From positions 20,832 through 84,831 of the forward strand of contig JANXRE010000116.1 in NCBI GenBank assembly GCA_025353165.1: a stretch of DNA of 64,000 bases. The letters run 5' to 3'. A program made the translations under genes and the position numbers. Source of the stretch: Acidobacteriota bacterium. GTDB taxonomy: Bacteria > Acidobacteriota > Terriglobia > Bryobacterales > Bryobacteraceae. Within the stretch, counting starts at the first letter, position 1; every line of letters starts with the position of its first letter. Of this stretch, positions 26,284-36,710 are shown piece after piece. The notes under the pieces were generated by a model that saw only the letters and a program-made list of their open reading frames with translations, was not told the origin of the DNA and did no database searches.

Positions 26284-27909
26284 ATGCCGATAGTTCAATA
26301 CAGCACAACCCCTCGCTTCATCCTGCAGTACGACGACGCGATTGCGCCCGCGCGCCAGCTTGCCGAGACACTCAGTCACACCATCGAACAAGATTTCTTT
26401 TTCATGCGCAGATATCTGCCAAACGACCAAGGTGCATCGCCAGATACCTTCCAGCGCTACCTCACTGTTGTGATGTTTATCGATGCGAGCAGTAAGACGG
26501 CGCTCCATCTAAGCGACCAGGATGCCGCTGCCATACCAGGGCGCGGGGGTGCGAGAAATCATGCCCGGAAGCCTGGCAGGGGCGGCACAATCTGGCTCAA
26601 CGCCTTCGGCGCGACGAATCAGCCGCTGACGCCCGATTTCGCGCGCTTCCTGTTTATAGCGGAGATGTCGGAGCAGCTCATGGATGCCTATGGGTGGGAC
26701 CCTGGTTCCAGCCGAGGTGAATCGTTGTCCCGCGTTCTTGCGGAGGAGTTCTTTCCCCGAGCCGGTTACGCGCCTGAGTGTATCTCCATAGCCCCCTGGT
26801 GCAACGACTGGCTCAACTCCTCGCCCCGCTTCGATTATCTGAATCAGAATCCTTCCCCCACTCCGGCCAATAAAAATCTTGGGACCGATCTCGACGGGTT
26901 GGGCTACGGTTGCGGGATCCTCTTCATCAACTACCTGCGATTCCAACTGGGTTATCCCTTGGACGCAATTTGCCAAGCGGGCGGGCCCACTTTCGTTGAC
27001 GGCTACAAAAATCTCACCGCCCGCACCGACGACCCGTTGGCCGCTATGAATGACCTACTTGCGAAGCACTACGGGAAAAGCTACATTAATTTACTGGATA
27101 ACAATCCGTTCCCGTTGCTCGACGCCAAAGACCGGCGCGTTACGGTGGGCTTCGAACGCTCCGTTAAGGATGTCCCCACACAGGAGCCCCGGTTCGGTCA
27201 CGTTGCCCACGTCTCGCCCTTTCTTACCTGTCCCGTCAAGCGCTATCATTATCACCGATATTTCCAAGCCGTGACACAGACGTTCACCGCGACTGCCATC
27301 GGCTTTGCTCGTCCGATCTTCACATGGAGATTCCACGGCAACCTGCTTCTTTCGTCGGCCGGTGCGAGAGACGAGGTGGTGACCTTCGACGTCCCCGATC
27401 CGGATCATCCCCGGGTTCCTACGTCGGCGTCCGGCAAGGCGCGCTTCGACTGGACATACACTACCCGGTCGGCCGCCGGCGAGTTACCGGAGGGAGTGCT
27501 GGTGGTTACGAATGACTCTTTCGACGGCGTGTACCATCTGGACGTAAAAGTGGAAGTGGCTGAAACCTTCGACGGCGATACAACGGTGTCGGCCGACGTT
27601 ACGCTCGATTTCGAGTCCGTGCAAATCGTTTATGAACCTCAGTTTTACGAGGACCTCAAAGTCTGTGAAGGGCGTTTCCAGTCGGCTGTGGCAAAGTTGC
27701 ACAAGGAAGTAGACTTGGTGCTCGACCGGCCCGACCCTCCGAGAGGCCGACCGTTGGAAGAAACAATTAAAGCAGTAGACGCGATTCGGATTGAAATTGC
27801 GCAAATTCACCAGCGGGACCCTCAACTTGGGAAACAAGCCATCGAGTATGCCGCGACTCGACTTCAAATCGACCCCAAGCTCCTGGTTCCGTCGAAAGTG
27901 GTCAGCTAA
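26284..27909 (+). CDS. Orphan 541-residue protein, function unknown
   Basis: Strong AGGAGAG five bases before the ATG. The product is intact, soluble, without signal peptide or transmembrane segment. The N-terminal 270 residues include FLFIAEMSEQLMDAYGWDP and LAEEFFPRAGY, helical segments like those surrounding the active site of zinc peptidases, but no HEXXH motif is present. A beta-rich middle region (RPIFTWRFHGNLLLSSAG, TVSADVTLDF) is followed by a helical C-terminus with repeated Glu/Lys. I do not recognise the family. It is the only intact gene in 25.2-30.7 kb. Confidence 0.75.
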   Translation: MPIVQYSTTPRFILQYDDAIAPARQLAETLSHTIEQDFFFMRRYLPNDQGASPDTFQRYLTVVMFIDASSKTALHLSDQDAAAIPGRGGARNHARKPGRGGTIWLNAFGATNQPLTPDFARFLFIAEMSEQLMDAYGWDPGSSRGESLSRVLAEEFFPRAGYAPECISIAPWCNDWLNSSPRFDYLNQNPSPTPANKNLGTDLDGLGYGCGILFINYLRFQLGYPLDAICQAGGPTFVDGYKNLTARTDDPLAAMNDLLAKHYGKSYINLLDNNPFPLLDAKDRRVTVGFERSVKDVPTQEPRFGHVAHVSPFLTCPVKRYHYHRYFQAVTQTFTATAIGFARPIFTWRFHGNLLLSSAGARDEVVTFDVPDPDHPRVPTSASGKARFDWTYTTRSAAGELPEGVLVVTNDSFDGVYHLDVKVEVAETFDGDTTVSADVTLDFESVQIVYEPQFYEDLKVCEGRFQSAVAKLHKEVDLVLDRPDPPRGRPLEETIKAVDAIRIEIAQIHQRDPQLGKQAIEYAATRLQIDPKLLVPSKVVS

Positions 27910-28058
27910 GCAGGGCATGCTTTAGATAAATGATCCATGGCGGCTAATGAGGGGAGTAATCCGAAGCAAACGAGTACCTCTCACCTGAACTAATCAGGGA
28001 TCGGCCCGTTGTTTACGGAAAGAATTCATCGCCGATTCCAAGCCGCCCTTTGAGTGGG

Positions 28059-28348
28059 CTACTTCAGTGAAACGTAGCCGATCAGCGCTCCTTTCAAGCT
28101 ATCCAGGCCGATTGCCTCCGCGATTGCAGGCAAAGCTTCCTGAATCGTCACTTCGATGCAGGCCCGCTGCACCTTGACTTGTTTTCGAAAAGCCACCGAG
28201 AGTAGTTACCTGCCCTCTTCTGAAGACTCTCGAGTTGCCTGATTTGCAGCGTGGAGTTTCGCCCACCCCAGCGGCGACCCGTGCTGGAGCTGGCATCCTC
28301 ATTCTTTGGGAGGCCACCCCGAAAGGTTTTGAATCTCTTGAACGGCAT
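28059..28348 (-). pseudogene. Possible small frameshifted gene
   Basis: One frame reads MPFKRFKTFRGGLPKNEDAS and LQIRQLESLQKRAGNYSRWL, and after a shift near 28180 continues VQRACIEVTIQEALPAIAEA and ends GALIGYVSLK before TAG. The second part has the composition of a real helical protein. Function unknown; low confidence. Confidence 0.3.
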
Positions 28349-28383
28349 TTTGCATCGCGCGAGATGTGGAGTTCACCCCGTCA

Positions 28384-30204
28384 ATGAATATTCGAATCAC
28401 GTCCTGCGTAACCTGCGCCTGTCTGCTCGGTACGCTCGCAACCGTTGCGCTCGCGCAAACCCCGGCACCCAACGTCTACGTTGTGCATAACCTTGTTTCC
28501 GATCTACCCGGCATAGCGGATAAGCAGGACGCCAACCTGGTCAACCCTTGGGGGAATGCCTTGGTCCCGGACCGTTCTGGATTGCGAATAACGGCACAGG
28601 CACCTCCACTCTTTATGACGGCACCGGGACGGCGACGCCCTTGATCGTCAAGATTCCTTCTGCCAGTTCTGCGGCAGGAGGCCCGGTGACGGGAATTGTT
28701 TTCAATTCCTTCAACGCCTCCCCGAACGTGCTGAATGTCGCTGCCGGTAAAACCGCTTTGTTCCTGTTCTGTTCGGAGGATGGCGTGATCAGCGGCTGGA
28801 ACTACGGCGTGGACGCAACAAACGCGAAGATCCTCGTGAATAATTCCGCGTCGGGCGCAGTCTACAAGGGATGCGCATTAGGGGGGACTGCCGCAGCGCC
28901 TCTCTTTTTCGCAGCCAACTTTAATAGCGGTAAGGTAGACGTGTTCGATGGCAAATTTCTGCCGGTCAGCTTGACAGGCGCTTTCCAGAACCCCATGATT
29001 CCGGCAGGCTTCGCGCCTTTTAACGTTCAGGTGATCCAGGGCCGCGTGTTTGTGACGTATGCGCGGCAGAATGCCGCTAAACACGATGACGTCGCCGGGG
29101 CGGGCAGCGGCTTCCTTGCCACATATGACTTGAACGGCAATCTGATGAGTAACCTCGTGGCGCAAGGCGTGTTGAACTCGCCGTGGGGCATCGCTCTTGC
29201 GCCGGCCACCTTCGGCGCGTTCGGCGGAGACCTGCTGGTGGGCAATCTCCGCGATGGTCGCATCAATGCCTTCGACCCCAATACCGGAGTACTGCTCGGA
29301 ACATTGCAGGATCCGCAAGGCAATCCGATCAAGATCCCCGGACTGATGGTCGCTCATCTTTGGCAATGGCACGCGCAACAAAGATGTCGGCACGCTCTAT
29401 TTCGCAGCAGGCATCGGCGGCGGCCCGGAGTATGGATCTCTCGAAACCCATGGCCTGTTCGGCAGCATCCAGGCACCTGCGGCTTTCCAGACCAGCAATG
29501 TCGTGAACGCCGCCAGTTTTCTCGCCGGCGCCATCGCGCCGAACACCTGGACGGCCATCACCGGAAATGGACTCTCCGCCATGCAGGGCGCCTGGAATGT
29601 CACAAGTAGCGCGCTGCCGACGCAATTGAATAACGTTACGGTTACCGTGAACGGCGAAGCGGCTCCCATCAGCTACACCAGCAACACGCAAATCAACTTC
29701 CTCGTACCGGCCGACATTCAACCCGGCACGCCGGCCAAGATCCAGATCACGAACAACGGTCTGCCGAGCGCGGTGATCTCGGTTCCCGTCAACGCACTCG
29801 CGCCGGCATTGTTTATCATCGGCACCGGCCCCAACGGCAACAACTACATCGCCGCGACACATTTGGATGGTACGTTGATCGGCCCCACGGCAGTATTGAA
29901 GACGGCGACTCCAGCGAAACCGGGGGAGACGATCGCGTTGTATGCGACTGGTTTGGGTGTAACCAGCCCTGGCATTCCCAATGGTCAGACCATCACAACT
30001 CCGCTCGCATTACCCGTGTTGCCAACGGTAGTGATCGATGGGCTGCCGGCGACGGTGCAGTACGCGGGACTCACCGGCACTGGTTTGTACCAGCTGAACG
30101 TCACGATTCCGATGGGCGTGATGACCAACTCGGACGTGCTTGCCGTCGCGCTGCTGGGCAATGGCGACACGCAGTCCAACGCCTTTCTCACCATTAGCCA
30201 GTAA
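28384..30204 (+). pseudogene. Secreted TIGR03118-type protein with TIGR03437 (Solibacter C-terminal) domain, two frameshifts
   Basis: Begins ATG 28384 with a signal peptide (CLLGTLATVALAQTP). The N-terminal domain, starting VYVVHNLVSDLPGIA and with GPGPFWIANNGTGTSTLY, belongs to the TIGR03118 family of propeller-like exported proteins. One base is missing near 28562 and one extra near 29346, after which FGNGTRNKDVGTLYFAAG and then VNAASFLAGAIAPNTWTAI restore sense. The last 230 residues are a TIGR03437 domain (VNGEAAPISYTSNTQINFLV, LTGTGLYQLNVTIP). With those two indels corrected the gene is complete, so recent inactivation or assembly error is likely. Confidence 0.8.
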
Positions 30205-30747
30205 AACGAACCGAGCAGGTTGCGAACGGGGTTTTCGCGGCCTGCTCTGACCGGCGAGTGCTTTCACTTCCACTTGCCCAGGTTTTCGGGCGCTGTGACA
30301 CTGCACTCCGGCAAATTCGTCATCACCCCGGCCCCTGCACGCTGATGTTCATCGCCGGTTCTACATCCCGAATACTTCGGATACTTTACGCGGCGCGGAA
30401 CCTCGCTTTCCTGAGCATGCGGTGCCAATGTCGAACCTGACCGAACTACCGGAGCGGTAGCTTTATTGTTTTTCTTGTTTGAGCGGATTGGCGGGCCGCA
30501 TCAAGAATCTCGCTCACTATCATGTTGGTGTGTAACGATGAACGCCGTCGCCTTCGCTGATGTCTCCTCTGATTACGGATGCCATGAAGTGGAGGGGATC
30601 GTCGTACGGGGCATTGATGTGAACCGCTTCGCTAATTTGGCCGTCAGAGTCGTGCTGGGAACCATACATTGATCCGCACTTTGCGGAGAAGGTAAGCGGC
30701 TGTTCTGGGGCAGATGGTGCCGTTCGGCTATTAACGCGCGCGGCGAC
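30205..30747. other. Intergenic region, one weak ABC-ATPase-like start
   Basis: An ATG at 30538 opens MNAVAFADVSSDYG, which resembles the first strand of an ABC transporter ATPase, but the homology ends at once. Otherwise nothing is recognised here downstream of glnD. Confidence 0.3.
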
Positions 30748-33144
30748 TTACGCCGGGCCTCCGCTACGGCCCGAGGATGCACTGGCCGCCGGACCGCATA
30801 CGCTCAGGAGATCGCGGCGCAGTTGGTTGTGCAGTCCCGTGTCCAGCGGGCGTTGGTCGCGCGTGACGTAAAACACGTCGATCGCTTTGTGGCCTTCCGT
30901 GCCGATCAGAACTACCTCGATGTTGCACCCCGCCGCGGACAGCGTCGATCCGAGATCGTATAACAACCCGGGCCGGTCCTCGGCGACAATCTCGATCAAT
31001 GTCGCAGACGGCGAAGCGTTGTTGTCGAATCGGACCCTCGGCTCGAGACTCCCCGGGCGCAGACGGGGCAACGGCCGGCGCTGCAACAGGCGGCGCACAT
31101 CCTCCTTGCCCAGCGCCACCCGCACCAGCATGTATTCCAGGCGCTCGGATTCCTGCGGGTTCAGATCGAGCGTTCGCAGCGGGTCGGCGAAAATGAACGT
31201 GTCCAGGATTGTGCCCGTGCTGTTGGAAAAGGCCTCGGCTTTGAGGATGTTGAAGCCGAAAGCCGCGAGCGCTCCGGCAAACGAAGCGAACAGCCCGGCG
31301 CGGTCCTTGGCCGCTACAACTACCTGGTAAAAACCGTTCAGTTGTTTCACCTCGACGGCCGCGCCGGAAGCCTGGGCGTGGGTTGCGAGCTCCAGGTGGG
31401 CTTCCATCTGGGCGCGGGTGTGAGTGCGCTGATACCGCTTCGGGAAGCCTTCCAAAAACTCCGCCAGTACCGGGCTCGCGTCCGGCAAATCGTGGATGCG
31501 CTGGGTGGCGAGTTCGCGCGTCAGCTCCTCGTACCCCGCCAGATACGCCCGCCAGAGCTGCTCGGCGCGCCAGGGAGTCATGGCCGCCGGATGAACCGCG
31601 GTGATGTCGGCGTAGGTGAGCAGCGTCAGCAGTTTCAGGCGCTCCACCGTGCCCACGCTCTCCGCGATCTGGCGCGCGGTGGCCGGGTCCGCCAGGTCGC
31701 GCGAGGTAATCATGGCCGACAGAGTCAGATGCTGATCGATCAGAAACAGCACCGTGTCGAAGTCCAGGGGCGGCAATTCCGCGCGGCTCCCGATGGCGCG
31801 CGCCAGCTCCATCGAAATTTGCACGTGATTCCCGGACCCCTTGCCGATGTCGTGCAGGACCAGCGCAAAGCGCAGGAGGTCCGGCCGGTCGATCTCGGCG
31901 AACAGGTCGCGGAAACGGGAGTCCTCGATGAATTCGAGCGACTCGATGGCCACCAGCGTGTGCTCGTCGACGGTGTAGCGGTGGTAGAAGTCGCGAACCA
32001 CGAGGCATTCGATGCGGCGCCATTCCGGGATCCACGCGACCAGCGCCCCGGCGTTCTGCGCGGCGCGCAGTCCCCCGGAGGCGCGTTGCTGGAGAAGGAT
32101 CGAGCGCCAGCCGGGCCATTTTGGGGCTGCGCTTTTCGTTTTTGCGAAGTGCTCGGAGAGACGCGCTTCCGTGTCCGCGGCTAACTCCAGTCCGTGACGG
32201 CCGAGGAACGCGAACAGGCGAACCGGCAAATCCGGATCACTCTCCAACTGGGCCGGCGTTCGCAAGTAAACGCGCTCCCGGGAGACCGTGAAATCCTGGT
32301 TCGACAAGCGCGAGCGCCAATCGCGGAACTGATCGAGCAGCGACGCATTGCGCTCTTCCGCCGACTGCAGACGCCGGTTCGTCTCGGTGAGAATCGCCCG
32401 GGCGTGGCGGTAATACCCGCGCATCGTCTCGCCGGGACGCTCGCCGATCTGCTCCTGCGCATCGAATTCAAGTACGTTCTGGTCCCGGCCCACCCGCTCG
32501 TGCAGGAAGAAACGCAGCGGCGCGAGGAAGCTCATCGGCCCGTCGGAATCGAAGCCGGATTCCGATCCGAGCAGGCCGCCGAGCCAGTGGATCACGTGCA
32601 GGTCCCGCAGCCCGCCGGGCGAATCCTTGATGTTCGGTTCGAGCTGGAAAATCGTATTGTGAAACTTCGCGTGGCGCTCGCGAGTCAGCTTCGCCAGATT
32701 GCGCGCCAGATCCTTCCCGCGTGAACGGAGGAACTGCGGCCATCCGCGCTCGAGGTCGGACCAGGCCGCGGCCGCCCCGCACAGGAACCGGCGATCCAGC
32801 AGGCTGGTGTTCAGCTCGGCGTTGGCGTCGTGCAGCGTCAGGCATTCGTTCACGTTCCGCACGGAGTGGCTGAGGCGCAGGCCGTCGTCCCAGATCTGCT
32901 GAACGAACGAGCCGACCGGCGCGCGGCAGGACTGCAAATCGACGCTGTCGGGCAGCAGCACAAGGACGTCGACATCCGATTGCGGGAAGAGCTCCCGCCG
33001 CCCGAACCCGCCAACGGCCAGGACGGAGGCGGCAGGAATAGCGGCCGAAAGGTGCGCCTCCCAGGCCGCGATCACACGCGCGTTGACCTCCGCAGTCCTG
33101 CGCTGCAGGCGGGCGGCGGCTTCCATTGAAGTCAGGAGCGGCAT
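30748..33144 (-). CDS. glnD: Bifunctional [protein-PII] uridylyltransferase / uridylyl-removing enzyme
   Basis: 798 residues, intact. Nucleotidyltransferase motif GGFGRRELFPQSDVDV (Gly45-46, Asp57, Asp59), HD domain with HRYTVDEH (His388, His395) and HDIGKG (His431-Asp432), and two C-terminal ACT domains (FASFAGALAAFGFNILKAEA; LYDLGSTLSAAGCNIEVVL). GlnD uridylylates PII under nitrogen limitation and removes UMP when glutamine is high. It starts only six bases after glnK, and the start lacks a clear ribosome site, suggesting coupling to glnK. A truncated copy lies at 10508-11870. Confidence 0.96.
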   Translation of the reverse strand: MPLLTSMEAAARLQRRTAEVNARVIAAWEAHLSAAIPAASVLAVGGFGRRELFPQSDVDVLVLLPDSVDLQSCRAPVGSFVQQIWDDGLRLSHSVRNVNECLTLHDANAELNTSLLDRRFLCGAAAAWSDLERGWPQFLRSRGKDLARNLAKLTRERHAKFHNTIFQLEPNIKDSPGGLRDLHVIHWLGGLLGSESGFDSDGPMSFLAPLRFFLHERVGRDQNVLEFDAQEQIGERPGETMRGYYRHARAILTETNRRLQSAEERNASLLDQFRDWRSRLSNQDFTVSRERVYLRTPAQLESDPDLPVRLFAFLGRHGLELAADTEARLSEHFAKTKSAAPKWPGWRSILLQQRASGGLRAAQNAGALVAWIPEWRRIECLVVRDFYHRYTVDEHTLVAIESLEFIEDSRFRDLFAEIDRPDLLRFALVLHDIGKGSGNHVQISMELARAIGSRAELPPLDFDTVLFLIDQHLTLSAMITSRDLADPATARQIAESVGTVERLKLLTLLTYADITAVHPAAMTPWRAEQLWRAYLAGYEELTRELATQRIHDLPDASPVLAEFLEGFPKRYQRTHTRAQMEAHLELATHAQASGAAVEVKQLNGFYQVVVAAKDRAGLFASFAGALAAFGFNILKAEAFSNSTGTILDTFIFADPLRTLDLNPQESERLEYMLVRVALGKEDVRRLLQRRPLPRLRPGSLEPRVRFDNNASPSATLIEIVAEDRPGLLYDLGSTLSAAGCNIEVVLIGTEGHKAIDVFYVTRDQRPLDTGLHNQLRRDLLSVCGPAASASSGRSGGPA

Positions 33145-33150
33145 GGAGGA

Positions 33151-33489
33151 TTAAAGCGCTGCGTCTCCCCGGTCGTCATTCCGGATGCGCACGGCTTCCG
33201 CTACGTCGTAGACGAACACCTTCCCGTCGCCGATCTTTCCGCTACGCGCGGCACGGACGAGCGTCGAGATGACTTCCTCGCAGCGGTCGTCCGGGACGAC
33301 CAGCTCCAGCTTCACCTTCGGCAGCAGGTCCACCTGGTACTCCATGCCGCGGTACACCTCTTTATGTCCCTTCTGCCGGCCGTGGCCGCGGGCCTCGAGG
33401 ATCGTCATGCCATCGACGCCGATGCCCTTTAGCGCTTCCTTGACCTCTTCGAGCTTGTGCGGCTGAATGATCGCTTCGATTTTTTTCAT
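33151..33489 (-). CDS. glnK: PII nitrogen-regulatory protein
   Basis: 112 residues, intact. The T-loop GHKEVYRGMEYQVD carries Tyr51 in the position uridylylated by GlnD, and LLPKVKLELVV and GDGKVFV are the conserved PII motifs binding ATP/ADP and 2-oxoglutarate. PII reports nitrogen and energy status and, as GlnK, blocks the ammonium channel Amt. It lies between amt and glnD on the same strand, so transporter, sensor and modifying enzyme are made together. Confidence 0.96.
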   Translation of the reverse strand: MKKIEAIIQPHKLEEVKEALKGIGVDGMTILEARGHGRQKGHKEVYRGMEYQVDLLPKVKLELVVPDDRCEEVISTLVRAARSGKIGDGKVFVYDVAEAVRIRNDDRGDAAL

Positions 33490-33498
33490 AGGGTTCTT

Positions 33499-34878
33499 CT
33501 ACGACTCGAGATTGTAGCCTTCCTCGCCGTGCATGGTGATGTCGAGACCTTCGATTTCCTGCTCGCGGCTGACGCGCACACCCAGAAGGAGGTCGCAGAT
33601 CTTGAGGATTACGAGCGTTCCAACCACCGCGAGAACGCAAGCGATCACAACTCCGGCCGCTTGATTCAGGACTTGCATCGGATGGCCATCCACCCATCCG
33701 AGCGGGAGCGCGTGGCCGGCGGCATCCTTGAATCCGTCGTTCACCAGGTTGGTGGCGAAGACTCCGGTGAGCAGGGCGCCGAGCGTCCCGCCGATTCCGT
33801 GCACGCCGAAAGCATCCAGCGCGTCGTCGTAGCCCAGCCGGCTTTTCACCACCGCGACCATGAAGTAACAGACGATGCCGGCCGCGAAGCCGATGATCAG
33901 CGCGGGGAAGGGTTTCACGAAGCCGGACGCGGGCGTGATCGCGACCAGCCCCGCGACGGAGCCCGATATTGCGCCCAGCATGCTGGGCTTGCCGCTTCGC
34001 AGCCATTCCGCCAGCACCCAGCCCAGGGCGGCCGCGGCGGCGGCGAAGTGCGTGGCCACAAAGGCGCTAGTTGCCAGGCTGGAAGCCGCGAGGGCGCTGC
34101 CGGCATTGAATCCGAACCAGCCCACCCAGAGAAGGCAGGCCCCCACGGAACTAAGCACCAGGCTGTGGGGCTTCATCGGCTCGACCCTGTACCCCTCCCG
34201 CCGGCCGAGATAAAGCGCGCAGACCAGCGCCGACACTCCGGAAGTGATGTGAACCACCGTGCCGCCCGCGAAATCAAAGGATGGGATTCGGCCGCCCAGG
34301 AAGGCGTTCAGAAAGCCGCCCTTGCCCCACACCATGTGCGCCATCGGAAAGTAGACCACGAGCGCCCATAAAACGGTGAACAAAAGCATGGCGCTGAACT
34401 TCATGCGCTCGGCGAACGCGCCCGATATGAGAGCCGGAGTGATAATCGCGAACATCAACTGGTACACCATGAACGTCTGCTGAGGTATGGTTGCCGCATA
34501 ATCGCCGTTGGGCGCGGCGCCCACGCCGTTCAGGAATGCGTACCGCAGGTCTCCCACGAAAGCGTTTCCTTCTCCAAAGGCCAGACTGTAACCGACGACG
34601 GCCCACAACACCGTGACGACCGCCATCAAAATAAAGCTGTGCATCATCGTCCCGAGCACGTTCTTGCGGCGGACGAGCCCGCCATAAAACAGCGCCAAAC
34701 CCGGTCCGGTCATCATGAGAACCAGGGCCGCGCTCACCAGCATCCAGGCGTTGTCGCCCGCGCTCTGCGCGTTTTTCACCGCTCGCTCGAGATCGGCGAG
34801 CTTTTGATCCAGGTTCGGCGCGGCCTGGGCCAGGGCCAGCGCCGGTACGAGTAGACCGGTCGCCAAGACTGTATTCAT
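33499..34878 (-). CDS. amt: Ammonium transporter Amt
   Basis: 459 residues with an N-terminal signal-like helix and eleven further membrane helices. The conserved DNAWMLVSAALVLMMTGPGL near the start, the substrate-path histidines (in FAGGTVVHITSG and DAFGVHGIGG) and the C-terminal cytoplasmic tail are present. The tail carries EGLDITMHGEEGY, the segment GlnK contacts. Amt conducts ammonium in trimers. A GGAG sits next to the ATG. Upstream a TATAAT (minus strand, plus coordinates 34966-34971) has no good -35 partner, and I see no confident sigma-54 site. First gene of amt-glnK-glnD. Confidence 0.97.
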   Translation of the reverse strand: MNTVLATGLLVPALALAQAAPNLDQKLADLERAVKNAQSAGDNAWMLVSAALVLMMTGPGLALFYGGLVRRKNVLGTMMHSFILMAVVTVLWAVVGYSLAFGEGNAFVGDLRYAFLNGVGAAPNGDYAATIPQQTFMVYQLMFAIITPALISGAFAERMKFSAMLLFTVLWALVVYFPMAHMVWGKGGFLNAFLGGRIPSFDFAGGTVVHITSGVSALVCALYLGRREGYRVEPMKPHSLVLSSVGACLLWVGWFGFNAGSALAASSLATSAFVATHFAAAAAALGWVLAEWLRSGKPSMLGAISGSVAGLVAITPASGFVKPFPALIIGFAAGIVCYFMVAVVKSRLGYDDALDAFGVHGIGGTLGALLTGVFATNLVNDGFKDAAGHALPLGWVDGHPMQVLNQAAGVVIACVLAVVGTLVILKICDLLLGVRVSREQEIEGLDITMHGEEGYNLES

Positions 34879-35054
34879 CTCCTCTCCTGTGGGAGGCTGG
34901 TTCCCGTTGTTCGCTGCGTCGCGAGGGTTGGCCAGACCTGCGGGGTTGAAACAGAGGTAATCCTGATTATAGAGAACGGAACGGGGTTGGAAGAACGGAA
35001 GTTTTTAATAGGGGGTATCAGAGATTTCTATCGAGAACATCAAAGTTGGAGTGC

Positions 35055-36710
35055 TCAGTTTTGAGCCAGCACCAGATTGATGCCCTCTAGAACCAGCCGG
35101 CCTTCGCGGAGTAGGGCGTCTCGGTACGGTTCTACCGATGCGGTCATATCGTCCGTGACCCGCGCAAAACCGAAGAGCCGGCAGACCGCACTGGGCACCT
35201 CCTCAGGAACGATGCCGCAGGATGCCTGCACCACGATGAGGATCGCGCCTCGGATCTCCTCCGGCGCCACGAATTCAAATTTACGGGATGCCGTCGGCAG
35301 TTCGCTTCTGTCGCGCACGGGCGGTCGTTGCATCGCCGGACTCCACAGGAAGTCGTCGCGTTTGACGAAGAGCCGGCGCCCCACACCCAGCCGGACCGCA
35401 TCTCCAAAAGCTTGCTGTATCCTGCTTCCGAAGCGCTGGATACCGGCGCCACTGACAACGCGGCGAGCCGCTTCCGCCCAGTGCACTGGGCTTTCCACGT
35501 TCACTACCTCAGCGAGTAGGTTCGCCAGTTGCGAGCGGTCGACCAGGTGCATCTCGACGCCGCCGAGCCGAAGTCTCACTTGCGCGCATTGGTACGGAGG
35601 CACCATCCCACTCTCCGGGCGGGATGGCGGGCCTGGTTGTTCAGGCTGCGGAGTTGGTCGCGTCGGGTCCGGCTCGCGCACACGCGGAGGCGGCGATACC
35701 GGGCCAACAGTTTTCGCCGTCTCGATTGCCTGCACCACTTTTCGCAGCTCCTGATCGGGGTTATGGAACCAGTCGGTGGACCAGATGCGGTGGATGCGCC
35801 ATCCCAATCCTTCCAGCACAGATGACGTCGCGATTCCGGAGCTGATCGTCGAGCAAACGGTCTTCGCTGTAGTTGGATGAAGCCGGTTGAAATCCATCCC
35901 CGGCTAGCAGGGACTGGAGTATCCCGTGACCAAAGAATGGCGTCTGTCGCCGGCCAAGTTTTCGGATCCAGATCCCGGTACATTAGGAATTTCGCGAAGG
36001 AGAAGAACCCAAGGGCTATCGCATCCGTGTCTACCGTCCAACCTGCCCGGCCGATGACGGACCGCTGCACTTTTTGGAAATAGTCGTCAACGTCTACGTC
36101 ATCGGCTTCCGGCAAATCCGGAAATTCCTTGATGCCGAAGCTCTGCTTGAGCTTCTCAGCAAGGGAAACATTCTCGCCCAACTCCTCCCCCGTGTATTTC
36201 AGGTGAAAACGGTCGCGCGCGTCGCTCCGCCCGAGTTCCACCGGGATGAGAATCAGCGGCGCTCTCGAGAACTTGTCGTTATTGTCTTCTTCGCGCCAGG
36301 ACAGCATGCCCAGCGCAAGATACAGCGTGTTTACGCCTTGCTCCTCCATCGATGTTCGCGCCGCGTGGTAGGTAGCCAGGAGCCTGCTCTGGAGCTGAGT
36401 GGACGGATAAGTGGTCTGCAGACGTGAATCCGAATGCTTGGCCGCGATATCGCGCTCATCCCCTGGTTGCGCCAGTTGGCCTTCCGCGCGATTTCCGTTT
36501 CCAGCCAGTGCTGCCGCGTCGCCTGGCAGAAACGTCACCGTCTTTTCTTCGCGGACCAGAAGCCGGAATATCTCTCGCGGCTTTTCATCGACTACCGCGA
36601 CGCCCTTTGGCGCGCAAGGGGCGATAGTTCAAGAGTGTGTTGCGGAGTCCGAGATCGAGAAGGTCGCGGCGGGCGATCTCCAGGGTATCAGGGAGTGCAT
36701 CGTTGCTAGG
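35055..36710 (-). pseudogene. DUF4011/DUF3320 helicase with its helicase core deleted
   Basis: The N-terminal part shows DUF4011 features (ARRDLLDLGLRNTLLNYRP, KPREIFRLLVREEKTVTFLP, HSDSRLQTTY, EEQGVNTLYLALGMLSW, LILIPVELGRSDARDRFHLK), with a frameshift near 36610. After SFAKFLMYRDLDPKTWP the frame jumps to the C-terminal DUF3320 segment (SVLEGLGWRIHRIWSTDWFH) near 35830. The intact proteins are very large, with a superfamily-1 helicase and a nuclease-like region between these ends; here all of that is gone. The C-terminal domain remains open to 35055. The deletion junction lies around 35870-35900. Confidence 0.72.

Noticed and set aside
31342..32184. Plus-strand frames opposite glnD
   Set aside because: They are antisense to a fully recognised enzyme and have no independent signals.
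34960..35000. Possible sigma-54 promoter upstream of amt
   Set aside because: No GG-N10-GC arrangement of acceptable quality was found; only an isolated TATAAT is present.
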